Assembly (NCBI GenBank): GCA_016296345.1
Contig: JAEDJL010000037.1
Coordinates: 1 to 22,005, forward strand
From: Bacteroidales bacterium
GTDB lineage: Bacteria; Bacteroidota; Bacteroidia; Bacteroidales; P3
Length of the DNA: 22,005 nt
Direction: 5' to 3'
The number at the start of each line of letters is the position of its first letter. Position 1 is the stretch's first letter. Both the position numbers and the translations under genes were made by a program. Positions 7,607 through 14,864 of this stretch are shown piece by piece. Below the pieces are notes generated by a model, which had not been told where the DNA came from, ran no database searches, and saw only the letters and a program-made list of their open reading frames with translations.

Positions 7607-8064
7607 TGCTTTGCACTCTTTAAGAGAGCAGTTGCTATTTCTGCCCTTGGCAGGCATGAAGGTTAAATTCTCTCAAATCAAAATCCGAAATACTTCGAGA
7701 AAATCGGGGCAATTCGCTCTTTCGAGATGAAAATTCAGTTTCTCGAAAACTCACTATATTGTATGGAAATTGCAACTTTGAGTACCGATATAATATAAAA
7801 AGAGAATATCTGCATTGTCTCACGACAGGCAGATATTCAAAAGTATGAAACGATTATTATTTTAGAATAATAACTTGTGTTCTTGTCTTGTGTCATTACA
7901 TAGGGAAGTTGTCTTCCGTTCTGTTACACTTGTATTACGCAGTTTTGCTCTTCTTATTGTGCCGAGGGCTGATAAAATGTTGTTTTTAACAACTTTTAGA
8001 AGAGAACGGCTCTTTGATTTGTCAATATGCCGATAAACAGCAAGGCTTTTGAAGGATTGATGCC
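7607..8064. other. Gene-free intergenic region between two operons
   Basis: No convincing gene. Short open frames on the minus strand (7635-7823, 7862-8074) have no family similarity or start context. The region holds an inverted repeat of TTCGAGAAA (7694-7702) with TTTCTCGAA (7739-7747) and a perfect hairpin at 7804-7838. It is AT-rich and probably contains the 3' untranslated end of the sugar-phosphotransferase transcript. Confidence 0.55.
7804..7838. terminator. Hairpin downstream of sugar phosphotransferase, possible terminator
   Basis: GAATATCTGC (7804-7813) and GCAGATATTC (7829-7838) are perfect complements, with an inner TGTC/GACA stem around TCAC. A run of A precedes the left arm, so the U-tract sits on the minus strand. 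As a rightward terminator it lacks a strong T-run. It could instead be an RNA-stabilising 3' end structure. Confidence 0.45.
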
Positions 8065-8092
8065 TTGGTTTCAAGATTTTTACCTACATTTG
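8065..8092 (+). promoter_or_regulatory. Promoter of the beta-barrel/S8 protease operon
   Basis: TACATTTG (8085-8092) matches the Bacteroidetes -7 consensus TAnnTTTG, and a TTG (8065-8067) lies 17 bases upstream as the -33 element. The -7 box ends 27 bases before the ATG at 8120, leaving a short leader. Its position inside the longer open frame argues that translation starts at 8120 rather than 8027. Confidence 0.65.
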
Positions 8093-8119
8093 CAAAACAA
8101 TACAGACACCGATGGCACT

Positions 8120-8974
8120 ATGGGAAAGACAATGATTGTTTTGGTACTGATGATGCTGTTTTCTTTTTGTTTGTTTGCCCAAGGCAAGGAGAGCAAACTC
8201 AAATTGCAGTCGGCAAATGCCCAAAGTGAAGACACAACTATGGAGATTAAAACCTCGACAATGCTTCGCAATAGTTTTAATCGCATTTTTGACGATGCGA
8301 TTTACCTTTTGGAGCGTTCAAAACCCTGCGTTGCAAACCCCTTGCGACAAAAGAACTCTGCAAGGTTTGAGTCTTCGTGGGCAGGATTGGAAGTCGGTTA
8401 TTTGAACTTTGCCGATTTTGACAACAGACTGCACAATGGCTACAAGCTCTCGGGAGGTTGGCGATTTGCATGGAATGTTTTTGATATAGAAGTGCCTTTT
8501 TCGTCTCGTTGCGGACTGATTACAGGCTTGGGATATGCCTCAGATGTCTTTTTTGCCAAAGATGCAGACAGCTTTTCCCGACATCTGTTTATCGAAAGCG
8601 ACACAAGAGAGATAGACACAGCCGCTTTTACCGATGTAGAAAAAGCAAAGTTGGTTGTCAGATACCTCACCATGCCGCTACTTTTTGAGTTCCAAAGCAC
8701 AAAGAGAAGCTTTCGTTGTCAGTTCGGACTGATTGTGGGACTTAATCTCTACTCCCGATTGAAAACACAGACCGCAACCGACAACCTTGTCAGCAAAACC
8801 GAATACAAATCTTCCGACAGCTTTCAGCTCAACCGCATGAAAGCAGATGCAAACCTCCGACTTTCTTACAAACATTGGCAGCTTTGCTTTGCCTATTCGC
8901 TCACACCTTTGTTTGACACAAAAATTCATGACATTGTACAACCATATTCAATAAGTATCAATTTAAGTTTTTGA
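8120..8974 (+). CDS. Outer-membrane beta-barrel protein, first gene of S8 protease operon
   Basis: A protein of 284 aa. The open frame begins at 8027, but a promoter overlaps that stretch and the ATG at 8120 gives a good signal peptide (MGKTMIVLVLMMLFSFCLFAQ); Met at 8132 is also possible. After a charged linker (about 22-75), the region from residue 85 on shows alternating hydrophobic and polar strands such as WAGLEVGYLNF, KLSGGWRFAWNVF, FGLIVGLNLY and WQLCFAYSLTPLF. The protein ends in an aromatic residue (INLSF), typical of barrels inserted by BAM. It fits the PorT/outer-membrane-beta-barrel superfamily, but I recognise no named member. The protease gene starts 5 bases after its stop, so they are cotranscribed. 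A role in surface localisation of that protease is possible but not shown. Confidence 0.8.
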   Translation: MGKTMIVLVLMMLFSFCLFAQGKESKLKLQSANAQSEDTTMEIKTSTMLRNSFNRIFDDAIYLLERSKPCVANPLRQKNSARFESSWAGLEVGYLNFADFDNRLHNGYKLSGGWRFAWNVFDIEVPFSSRCGLITGLGYASDVFFAKDADSFSRHLFIESDTREIDTAAFTDVEKAKLVVRYLTMPLLFEFQSTKRSFRCQFGLIVGLNLYSRLKTQTATDNLVSKTEYKSSDSFQLNRMKADANLRLSYKHWQLCFAYSLTPLFDTKIHDIVQPYSISINLSF

Positions 8975-8979
8975 CAGCA

Positions 8980-11136
8980 ATGAGAAAAAGTATTACTTTG
9001 TTTATTCTGTTTGCAACCATTTCTGTGGCACTGAATGCCCAGAGAGTTGGTTGTGGTTTGAGATGTTTTGCCGAAAGCAGCAAAGAAGCAAAGACCGCCT
9101 CGACGAACTTTGCAGAGCGGTTTTCAATCACAACTTTGGACGGAGTGGAGTACATATCCATTTTGGCAGAAGTTCACTATGGTGTAACAGAAAGCGACCT
9201 TACGAACATAGGTTGCAAAACCACCTCGCGAAGCGGCAACATTGTCAGCCTCAAAGCAAGGGTCGATTGTATAGACAAGATTATAAGCAGCAGCCTGTTC
9301 AAGAGAATAGACACTGCAAAGAAGGTTGGCGGAGTCCATTTGGACAAAGCAAACCAAGATGTCAATGCCGATTGGGTCAGAGAGGGCTATGGCGACTTGC
9401 CCGAGGGCTATGACGGCAGCGGAGTGATAGTCGGAGTTGCCGACTGGGGATTTGACTACACCCACCCGGTGTTTTATGACACGGCAATGAACAACTACCG
9501 CATTATTGCCGCATGGGACCAATACCGCAGCAGCTTTGCTCCTCCCGAAGGCTTCGATTACGGCTCTTGTATCTATGGTCAGGAGAACCTTTTGGCAGCC
9601 GAGTGCGACACCAACAATATCTATGACCTCGGATTGCACGGAACTCACGTTGCAAGCATTGCCGCAGGAGGCGGAGCAGGCACCAAATACATGGGAATAG
9701 CACCCGGGGCAGAGCTATTGGTCTCTTCGTGGCTTTTGGATGAGGGTAACGTGCTTGATGCTTACTCTTGGATGAGAGATGAGGCAAAACGCCAAGGTAA
9801 ACGCTTGGTTATAAACAACAGCTGGGGACTGTACAACTTTGGAGAAATGGACGGAACGTCTCTTTTTGACGAATTTGTCTATAATATGTCCGAACAAGAC
9901 AGTGTGATTTTCGTTACAAGTGCAGGAAACAACAGAGGAAGCAGCTTTCATATCAAATACGAGTTCACAGAAAGTGAAGTTGTTCGCAGCGAAGTGCAGT
10001 TCAATCTTCCCACACCTGCTTCCGACGACTATTGGGGACAGACCCTCAACTTGGTAGGGGAGACTGCCGACATTTTCGGCTCACAAATAGAGCTGCATTT
10101 CGGACAAGACGTCGTCTCGACCGACATGATGATGACCACATCGGACACTCCCGTACACTCGGGTTTCTTTCTATATAACGACAATGCCGATTCGCTCATC
10201 TATCGTCTCACAATCGTCCCTGCAAGCGACGGACACAAAGCACAAATGGAGTGGGAAATACGATTTTCAAACCCGAACACCACAGCCAAAGTAGTTTTGG
10301 CAATGACAGCTCCCTCGGGCATTGTACACGCATGGAATGTTGCCTGCCTGACAACAGGAGGCGGAAATTGGGGAATGCCTTTTGTGTGGAAAGCAGCAGG
10401 ATATGTTGCAGGCGACAGCGAATACTCAATCGGCGAACCTGCAATCGGCAGAGGCACAATAGCCGTTGCAGCACACAACGGAGTGAAACGCAACTCCACA
10501 TCCAACGCCAACATTGCCAACTTCTCGAGCGGAGGACCTAATCTTTGCAGCTATTTGAAACCGGAAGTCTCTGCACCCGGAGTGTTGCTCACCGCCGCAC
10601 TCTCTTCCTTTACCACAGCAGAAGCAACCGTCAAACACACTGTCGAATTTAACGGAAAGACATACGGATTTGCCGCCTTTTCGGGAACATCGATGTCTTC
10701 GCCCGTTGTGAGCGGCATTGTGGCACTGATGTTGCAGGCAAACAGCAATCTCACATCTCAACAAGTAAAAGACATACTTACTTCCACCGCCCGCAGTGAT
10801 ATGTTTACCGGAGAAGTTCCAAACTTCGATTGGGGATATGGCAAGGTTGATGCTTACGAGGCAGTCAAAAGAGCTGTTGCCTTGGTCGGATTGCCGAGCG
10901 TGAATGCAGTTTCCGACGTCAAACTCTTCCCAAATCCTGCCAAAGACCACATTCGCATCGACAATCTGCCGCAAGATTGCACCCATATCACAATATCAGA
11001 TATGTGTGGCAGAGAAGTAATGAATTGCAATGCCGCAACCGATATAATAAATGTGGAAAAGCTCACAAAAGGACTTTATTTGCTCAATATGCAATGCAAA
11101 GATAAAACATTGACATTCAAGTTTGTAAAAAAATAA
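8980..11136 (+). CDS. S8 family (subtilisin-like) serine peptidase with T9SS sorting domain
   Basis: A protein of 718 aa. Residues 1-21 are a signal peptide (ending ALNAQ), followed by a propeptide-like region to about 120. The subtilase domain shows the catalytic triad: Asp155 in VGVADWGFDY, His220 in LHGTHVAS, and Ser571 in FSGTSMSSP, with oxyanion Asn317 in TSAGNN. Between Asn317 and the GRGTIAVAAHNGVKR segment (491-505) sits an insert of about 150 residues that looks like a beta-sandwich (about 325-460), as in larger cell-surface subtilases. Residues about 645-718 are a T9SS type A sorting domain (LFPNPAKDHIRI, LTKGLYLLNM, FKFVKK). It should be exported by Sec, cross the outer membrane by the T9SS, and act on extracellular proteins. 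An upstream in-frame TTG at 8971 overlaps the previous stop; the ATG at 8980 is preferred. It is cotranscribed with the barrel gene. Confidence 0.93.
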   Translation: MRKSITLFILFATISVALNAQRVGCGLRCFAESSKEAKTASTNFAERFSITTLDGVEYISILAEVHYGVTESDLTNIGCKTTSRSGNIVSLKARVDCIDKIISSSLFKRIDTAKKVGGVHLDKANQDVNADWVREGYGDLPEGYDGSGVIVGVADWGFDYTHPVFYDTAMNNYRIIAAWDQYRSSFAPPEGFDYGSCIYGQENLLAAECDTNNIYDLGLHGTHVASIAAGGGAGTKYMGIAPGAELLVSSWLLDEGNVLDAYSWMRDEAKRQGKRLVINNSWGLYNFGEMDGTSLFDEFVYNMSEQDSVIFVTSAGNNRGSSFHIKYEFTESEVVRSEVQFNLPTPASDDYWGQTLNLVGETADIFGSQIELHFGQDVVSTDMMMTTSDTPVHSGFFLYNDNADSLIYRLTIVPASDGHKAQMEWEIRFSNPNTTAKVVLAMTAPSGIVHAWNVACLTTGGGNWGMPFVWKAAGYVAGDSEYSIGEPAIGRGTIAVAAHNGVKRNSTSNANIANFSSGGPNLCSYLKPEVSAPGVLLTAALSSFTTAEATVKHTVEFNGKTYGFAAFSGTSMSSPVVSGIVALMLQANSNLTSQQVKDILTSTARSDMFTGEVPNFDWGYGKVDAYEAVKRAVALVGLPSVNAVSDVKLFPNPAKDHIRIDNLPQDCTHITISDMCGREVMNCNAATDIINVEKLTKGLYLLNMQCKDKTLTFKFVKK

Positions 11137-11194
11137 CGAGAAAAGAAAGCAAAAATAATTGCAGCAAAAAGGGGCTTTTGTCGCAAAAAATGCC

Positions 11195-11202
11195 TAATTT
11201 TG
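11195..11202 (+). promoter_or_regulatory. -7 box of gcvH (TAATTTTG)
   Basis: TAATTTTG fits TAnnTTTG and lies 51 bases before the gcvH ATG. A TTTG at 11177-11180 is 14 bases upstream, closer than usual for a -33 box, so only the -7 element is well supported. Confidence 0.5.
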
Positions 11203-11253
11203 GCAACTCAAAGAAATAGAAAAACAGATTTTAACTTTTAAAAGATTGATAAG

Positions 11254-11634
11254 ATGAACATTCCTGCAAATGTAAAGTACTCAGACGACCACGAATGGTT
11301 GAGAGTTGAAGGAGAAGAAGCATACATCGGCATTTCCGACTATGCTCAACACGAATTGGGAGATATTGTCTTCGTTGATGTGGACACAGTTGGCGAAACA
11401 ATAGAGAAAAACGAAACTTTCGGAACAATAGAGGCTGTAAAGACCGTTTCCGATTTGATGATGCCGGTATCGGGAGAGATATTGGAATTTAACGAAGCCT
11501 TGCAAGACAATGCAGCAGCTATCAACAGCGACCCGTATGGCGAAGGTTGGATTGTCAAAATCAAGATGACAAACCCTGCAGAGGTCGAAGAGCTTAAAGA
11601 TGCAGCAGCTTATTCTGCATTTATCGGATTATAA
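11254..11634 (+). CDS. gcvH: Glycine cleavage system H protein
   Basis: A protein of 126 aa, standard for the family. It carries the lipoyl arm that shuttles the aminomethyl group between the P, T and L proteins of the glycine cleavage complex in the cytoplasm. The N-terminus NVKYSDDHEWLRVEG is characteristic, and the lipoylated lysine is K63 in the motif FGTIEAVKTVSDL, the family's E(S/A)VKxxSD site. IGISDYAQHELGDIVFVD and NSDPYGEGWIVKIK are further hallmarks. The other gcv genes are not in this window, so H is encoded apart from them. An intrinsic terminator follows 20 bases after the stop. Confidence 0.97.
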   Translation: MNIPANVKYSDDHEWLRVEGEEAYIGISDYAQHELGDIVFVDVDTVGETIEKNETFGTIEAVKTVSDLMMPVSGEILEFNEALQDNAAAINSDPYGEGWIVKIKMTNPAEVEELKDAAAYSAFIGL

Positions 11635-11653
11635 ATTGGGTTAAACTAAGTTC

Positions 11654-11691
11654 GAGCTGTTCGGATACTCATTCGGACAGCTCTTTTTTTT
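11654..11691 (+). terminator. Rho-independent terminator after gcvH
   Basis: GAGCTGT (11654-11660) pairs with ACAGCTC (11677-11683), and the loop holds an extra complementary-looking TCGG repeat. The stem is followed directly by eight T residues (11684-11691). The next gene's ATG comes only six bases later, so the terminator probably also sets how much readthrough reaches that gene. Confidence 0.85.
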
Positions 11692-11697
11692 GTTCAC

Positions 11698-12084
11698 ATG
11701 AAAAAAGAACGCTTTACATCGCTTGTGTTTTACCTTTGGACGCTTGTGGTCTTGGCATTGCTTGTCGCTCCTGCCGCTTGGTTCTCTTCGGGGCAGAAGC
11801 CGCTTATCCCTTTTCTGCATACCGACAAGATTATCCACTTTTTAATGTTCGGCTTCTTTGCTTTCTTTCTCTATTTTTACCTTTTGCAAAGAGGATTTAA
11901 GCAAGGAAGAAAACTCTCTCTTGTTTGCCTGCTCTCGGCAGCGGCTTACGGTTTGGCAGGGGAGGTGTTGCAGCTATTGACAAGCTCTTTGCTCGGCAGA
12001 AGTTTCTCTTGGTGGGATTTTGTTGCCGATGTGGTGGGAGCAGTTGCGGCAGTCCTTGTTGCTTACTGCCTTTGCCGAAAGTAA
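11698..12084 (+). CDS. VanZ-family small membrane protein
   Basis: A protein of 128 aa with four predicted transmembrane segments at about 9-29, 46-64, 73-95 and 104-125. VanZ-family features are DKIIHFLMFG (43-52), a glutamate in the third membrane helix region (E89 in AGEVLQLL), and GRSFSWWDFVADVVGA (100-115) with the conserved Arg, Asp and Gly. VanZ of enterococci gives low-level teicoplanin resistance, but most family members have no known role, and drug resistance should not be assumed. It starts just six bases after the gcvH terminator T-run and has no visible promoter of its own, so it likely depends on readthrough from gcvH. A gcvH neighbour of this kind is, as I recall, common in Bacteroidetes. 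Confidence 0.88.
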   Translation: MKKERFTSLVFYLWTLVVLALLVAPAAWFSSGQKPLIPFLHTDKIIHFLMFGFFAFFLYFYLLQRGFKQGRKLSLVCLLSAAAYGLAGEVLQLLTSSLLGRSFSWWDFVADVVGAVAAVLVAYCLCRK

Positions 12085-12145
12085 AAAATCGCATTTTGTT
12101 TTGCCGCCCAATGGCATACAGACAGCTGTTTTGTCAAAAAAGAAC

Positions 12146-12153
12146 TACTTTTG
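12146..12153 (+). promoter_or_regulatory. -7 box of the ThrE-family exporter gene (TACTTTTG)
   Basis: TACTTTTG fits the TAnnTTTG consensus and lies 37 bases before the ATG at 12191. A TTTG at 12130-12133 is only 12 bases upstream, so the -33 element is uncertain. Confidence 0.5.
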
Positions 12154-12190
12154 CACCAAAATTCAATTACCCAAACAACAAAAAGCATAG

Positions 12191-13429
12191 ATGAAAGACA
12201 ACGTCATGGAAGTAGCTTCGTTGGCAGGCAGGATAATGTTGGAAAACGGAGCAGAGATTGCCCGTGTGGAAGAAGTCATGGGGCGTATTGCCACACACTA
12301 CGGGACAGACAGCTGCAATTTCTTCGTACTTTCAAACGGCATATTCACCACCGACCGCAATCATGCCAAGGTCGAGCATATCCCTTTTCACGGTTCGCAG
12401 TTTGACAGGGTGGTCGAAGTCTGCCGCCTCTCGCGACAGGTCGAACAAGGGCAACTCTCCATACAACAATGTGAAGCAAAGCTGCAAGCAATTCGCCGCA
12501 TGAACGCCCACCCTGCCATGGAGCAAGTCTTGGCATCGGCAATAGGTTCGGCAGGTTTTTGTGCCATTTTCGGAGGAGGGCTTGTCGATTGTGCAGTCTC
12601 GTTTGTTTGCGGACTGCTCTTGTGGATTTACATCATTGCACTCGGCAATCGCTATATGTCGAAGATAACTTCAAACATAGCAGGAGGTATGTTGGTCAGT
12701 CTGCTCTGCATACTGTGTCATCACATAGGCATAGGACATTTGGGAAACATCATCACAGGAGCAATCATTCCCCTTGTCCCCGGAGTACCATTTACCAACG
12801 GCATACGAGACCTTGCAAACGAAGACTACATTGCAGGAGCTACCCGGCTGTTGGACGCACTCATGGTCTTTCTCTGCATAGCCACGGGAGTGAGTTTTGC
12901 GTTCATGCTCGACTATGCCGTAATGGGCGAAATGATACACATTGACGGAATGCACACAGACCCTTTCACTTCAAGTTGGGCTTTTCAGATTGTGGCATCA
13001 CTTGCAGGCACAGCCGCCTTTGCCGTACTTTTCGGAGTATCGAGGCGATATTATATCGATTGCGGACTGTGTGGCATGGCAGGTTGGCTGACTTATATGA
13101 TTTTGATGAGATTTTGCGGCACTTCGGCGGTGATTGCGACCTTCTTTGCAGCTGTTGCGGTTGCTGTCTTGTCATACGGCTTTGCCATGTTGAGACGCTG
13201 TCCGGTCATAATCTTTCTTGTGTGCGGCATCTTCCCCTTAGTTCCCGGAGCAGGAGTGTTTTGGACAACCTACAACGTGGTTTCCGACCAACTCTCCTCC
13301 GCCTTGACAACAGGATTTACCGCACTGAAACTCACATTCGCCATAGTATTCGGCATAATCATCTTTATGGAACTGCGAAACCGCCTCAAACACACCGTTC
13401 TGAAAAAGAAACAAAGTAACCAAGTTTGA
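12191..13429 (+). CDS. Threonine/serine exporter (ThrE) family membrane protein
   Basis: A protein of 412 aa with the two-part ThrE architecture. The cytoplasmic N-terminal part (1-110) carries the family signature ENGAEIARVEEVM (18-30). From about 112 on, some ten hydrophobic segments make up the first five-helix half (PF06738-type) and the second half (about 265-395, PF12821-type). Each half has the same conserved PLVPG motif (194-198 in IIPLVPGVPFTNGIRDL, 349-353 in IFPLVPGAGV), reflecting the internal repeat of the family. Characterised members export L-threonine and L-serine from the cytoplasm, and in E. coli the halves are the separate proteins YjjP and YjjB, linked to succinate export. 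The substrate here is therefore open. Its own promoter lies 37 bases upstream. The last codons overlap a 41-base direct repeat. Confidence 0.92.
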   Translation: MKDNVMEVASLAGRIMLENGAEIARVEEVMGRIATHYGTDSCNFFVLSNGIFTTDRNHAKVEHIPFHGSQFDRVVEVCRLSRQVEQGQLSIQQCEAKLQAIRRMNAHPAMEQVLASAIGSAGFCAIFGGGLVDCAVSFVCGLLLWIYIIALGNRYMSKITSNIAGGMLVSLLCILCHHIGIGHLGNIITGAIIPLVPGVPFTNGIRDLANEDYIAGATRLLDALMVFLCIATGVSFAFMLDYAVMGEMIHIDGMHTDPFTSSWAFQIVASLAGTAAFAVLFGVSRRYYIDCGLCGMAGWLTYMILMRFCGTSAVIATFFAAVAVAVLSYGFAMLRRCPVIIFLVCGIFPLVPGAGVFWTTYNVVSDQLSSALTTGFTALKLTFAIVFGIIIFMELRNRLKHTVLKKKQSNQV

Positions 13430-13467
13430 GAATAAGAACCAAGCTCAAAGAGAAAAGTAACCAAGTT
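13413..13467 (+). repeat. Short direct repeat overlapping the exporter gene's stop
   Basis: AAAGTAACCAAGTT occurs at 13413-13426 and again at 13454-13467, a 41-base period. The first copy encodes the last residues (SNQV) and touches the TGA stop, and the second lies outside the gene. The purine-rich intervening bases also share partial similarity. A tandem duplication or slipped replication at the gene's end is the simplest reading. Confidence 0.6.
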
Positions 13468-13499
13468 CCGATAGTAAGAAAAGAAACGAACAACCCCAC

Positions 13500-13597
13500 G
13501 CCCTGCAGGGGCAACCTGCACACAGCCCTACGCAAAGCAAGGCGACGCGTAGGGTAAGCGATACCAAAGAAATTTCGCCCTGCAGGGGCAAAAGCGT
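13500..13597 (-). repeat. Dispersed intergenic GC-rich palindromic element, copy 2
   Basis: Read on the minus strand, it begins with a head at 13597-13576 (ACGCTTTTGCCCC, T, GCAGGGCG), one mismatch from the head at 859-880. Next comes a hairpin of CCCTACGC (13526-13533) and GCGTAGGG (13547-13554), then a second copy of the palindromic core GCCCTGCAGGGGC at 13500-13512. So the hairpin is bracketed by two copies of the core. Its GC content is far above the flanks. A spurious minus-strand frame through it gives the kind of short hypothetical peptide that I recall seeing annotated often in Bacteroidales genomes, consistent with a widespread repeat. Confidence 0.7.
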
Positions 13598-13686
13598 AAT
13601 TTCTCACACAAAAAAACGCTTTTGCCTCTATATGGCGGCTGTTCTATGTGAAAAGGCAGAAAGAACAGAACAATGACACCGCCATA
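13588..13686. repeat. Facing repeat heads and TATGGCGG inverted repeat (partial copy 3)
   Basis: GCAAAAGCGT (13588-13597), the head end of copy 2, is the exact reverse complement of ACGCTTTTGC at 13616-13625, separated by 18 bases. So a second partial head faces copy 2. It is followed by TATGGCGG (13631-13638), which pairs with CCGCCATA (13679-13686), enclosing a smaller GTTCT/AGAAC pair. The head-plus-hairpin layout repeats a third time with yet another stem sequence. Confidence 0.6.
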
Positions 13687-13742
13687 CGATCGCCTTCTTT
13701 CTATCAATTTAACTCTCTAACACTCAAATAGTTCTGTTTACA

Positions 13743-13844
13743 GGCGGTGGTGGCAAAATAAAACGGCGTTTTGCAAAAATAAATCGCCGATTTATTTTGC
13801 TAAAACGGCGATTTAATCAAACAAAACGGCGAGGCGTTTTTGCC
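13743..13844. repeat. AAAACGGCG repeat cluster with near-perfect palindrome, convergent gene ends
   Basis: AAAACGGCG occurs in direct orientation at 13760-13768, 13802-13810 and 13823-13831. Between the first two lies an almost perfect palindrome at about 13772-13800, AAATAAATCG and CGATTTATTT around a single C, extended by GCAAA and TTTGC. The cluster lies 20 bases beyond the stop of the leftward beta-barrel gene, opposite the end of the exporter gene. It may serve as a bidirectional terminator or be a degenerate repeat array. The three copies are too few and unevenly spaced for a CRISPR. Confidence 0.6.
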
Positions 13845-13863
13845 AATCTGTCTATGCGATTTT

Positions 13864-14622
13864 TCACAGGTGCAAACCCACTCTTATAACGAACATATCT
13901 GTTCCTATTTTGCCGTTGGAAAACTCTTGATATTCGTTTGCGATAGAGCCAATCATCTCTTCTGCACCCTCAAATGAGGTGAACGAACCTTTGAGTTCCG
14001 TTCTGCCGAGATTGTAGTACGACAAACCTACGCTCACACGGTTGAGAACGCATACTCCTATGCCCAACTGAAAAGCGAAAGTGGCAGCATTGTCAAAGCT
14101 GACAGTGCCTGCAAACTGCCGAGTGCCGCCCTCGGGTGTTTTAATCTCAAATACCCTCTGCATATCGCTCACCATGCGGAAGTTTATTCCCATTCCAATC
14201 TCTCCGTACAGCTTTATCGGTCCGAGTACCACAGGAGACAGATTGACACCTGCCATAATCGGAATGTTGAAGTACGAAGGAGCTGACGTCTCAAAGTCTC
14301 CGTTCAGATTTCCATAGCCCTCCAAGTTGTTTTTTGCTTCACTCTGCATTCCGTTGTAGAGCAAATCGGCAGTCAGCATCACCTTCAACCGCCTCACAAT
14401 GGGAGCAGGTATGGAGTATTGTGCTTTTGCACCGATTGCAAAGCCCTTTGCTGCCGCTGCCTGCCCCGAACCATAGTTCAAAAAGGCATTGCTGCTTTGT
14501 GCAAAGCTGCCCACGGGCATTGTTCCTCCGATATGGAGCGAAAAACCATTTGTTTGAGCGGACAGACAGGCAGACGAGAATACCATTGCCGCCGTCAAAA
14601 CGATAGAAGTCAGTCTTTTCAT
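13864..14622 (-). CDS. Outer-membrane beta-barrel protein
   Basis: A protein of 252 aa. Residues 1-22 are a signal peptide (ending CLSAQ). The rest shows amphipathic beta strands with turns: FSLHIGGTMPVGSFAQ (27-42), KGFAIGAKAQYSIP, KVMLTADLLYNG, FNIPIMAGVNLSPVVLGPIKLYGEIGMGINF, FAFQLGIGVCVLNRVSVGLSYYNLG and a C-terminal strand ending in VGLHL. This fits the small outer-membrane beta-barrel proteins of Bacteroidetes, around 8-10 strands. I see no named family and no enzyme motif, so function is unknown. It is divergent from the giant adhesin gene across a 242-base region that includes an imperfect stem-loop (CAGAGGC 14711-14717, GCCTCTG 14763-14769), so shared control is possible. Confidence 0.82.
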   Translation of the reverse strand: MKRLTSIVLTAAMVFSSACLSAQTNGFSLHIGGTMPVGSFAQSSNAFLNYGSGQAAAAKGFAIGAKAQYSIPAPIVRRLKVMLTADLLYNGMQSEAKNNLEGYGNLNGDFETSAPSYFNIPIMAGVNLSPVVLGPIKLYGEIGMGINFRMVSDMQRVFEIKTPEGGTRQFAGTVSFDNAATFAFQLGIGVCVLNRVSVGLSYYNLGRTELKGSFTSFEGAEEMIGSIANEYQEFSNGKIGTDMFVIRVGLHL

Positions 14623-14802
14623 AAGGCGTTCTTTTATTTGTGTTTGTGTGTTTTGAAGTAAAACGATGTAACTTTCTGATTATTGTTTTTTTGTGGCAAA
14701 GGCTCTTGTGCAGAGGCAGAGTTTTGCTTGTCGAAGCAGCCTTTTTCGGAAAGCGAAAACAAGCCTCTGAAAGAACTAAAACGAAGTTTTAACACTTTTT
14801 TC

Positions 14803-14833
14803 TTTGCTGATTATGGCTTTTTCCGTACCTTTG
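14803..14833 (+). promoter_or_regulatory. Strong Bacteroidetes promoter of the giant adhesin gene
   Basis: TTTG (14803-14806) and TACCTTTG (14826-14833) match the -33 and -7 consensus with exactly 19 bases between them. The -7 box ends 31 bases before the ATG at 14865, leaving an A-rich leader (AAAACAACAAAAA) that is typical of Bacteroidetes translation starts lacking a Shine-Dalgarno sequence. Confidence 0.8.
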
Positions 14834-14864
14834 CTCCTTTAATAACACTTTAAAACAACAAAAA

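Noticed and set aside
7862..8074. 70-codon minus-strand open frame
   Set aside because: Basic, compositionally odd translation with no start context; it overlaps the promoter of the barrel/protease operon on the other strand.
8971..8979. TTG start for the S8 protease
   Set aside because: It overlaps the previous stop and adds only three residues before a good signal peptide that begins at ATG 8980.
11698..12084. Glycopeptide resistance gene call for the VanZ-family protein
   Set aside because: VanZ-family membership alone does not indicate resistance; no van cluster is present.
13386..13607. 73-codon minus-strand frame through the repeat block
   Set aside because: It is a translation of the dispersed palindromic element and the antisense end of the exporter gene, not a gene.
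13743..13844. Possible CRISPR array
   Set aside because: Only three 9-base repeats with uneven spacing, no spacers of constant length and no cas genes.
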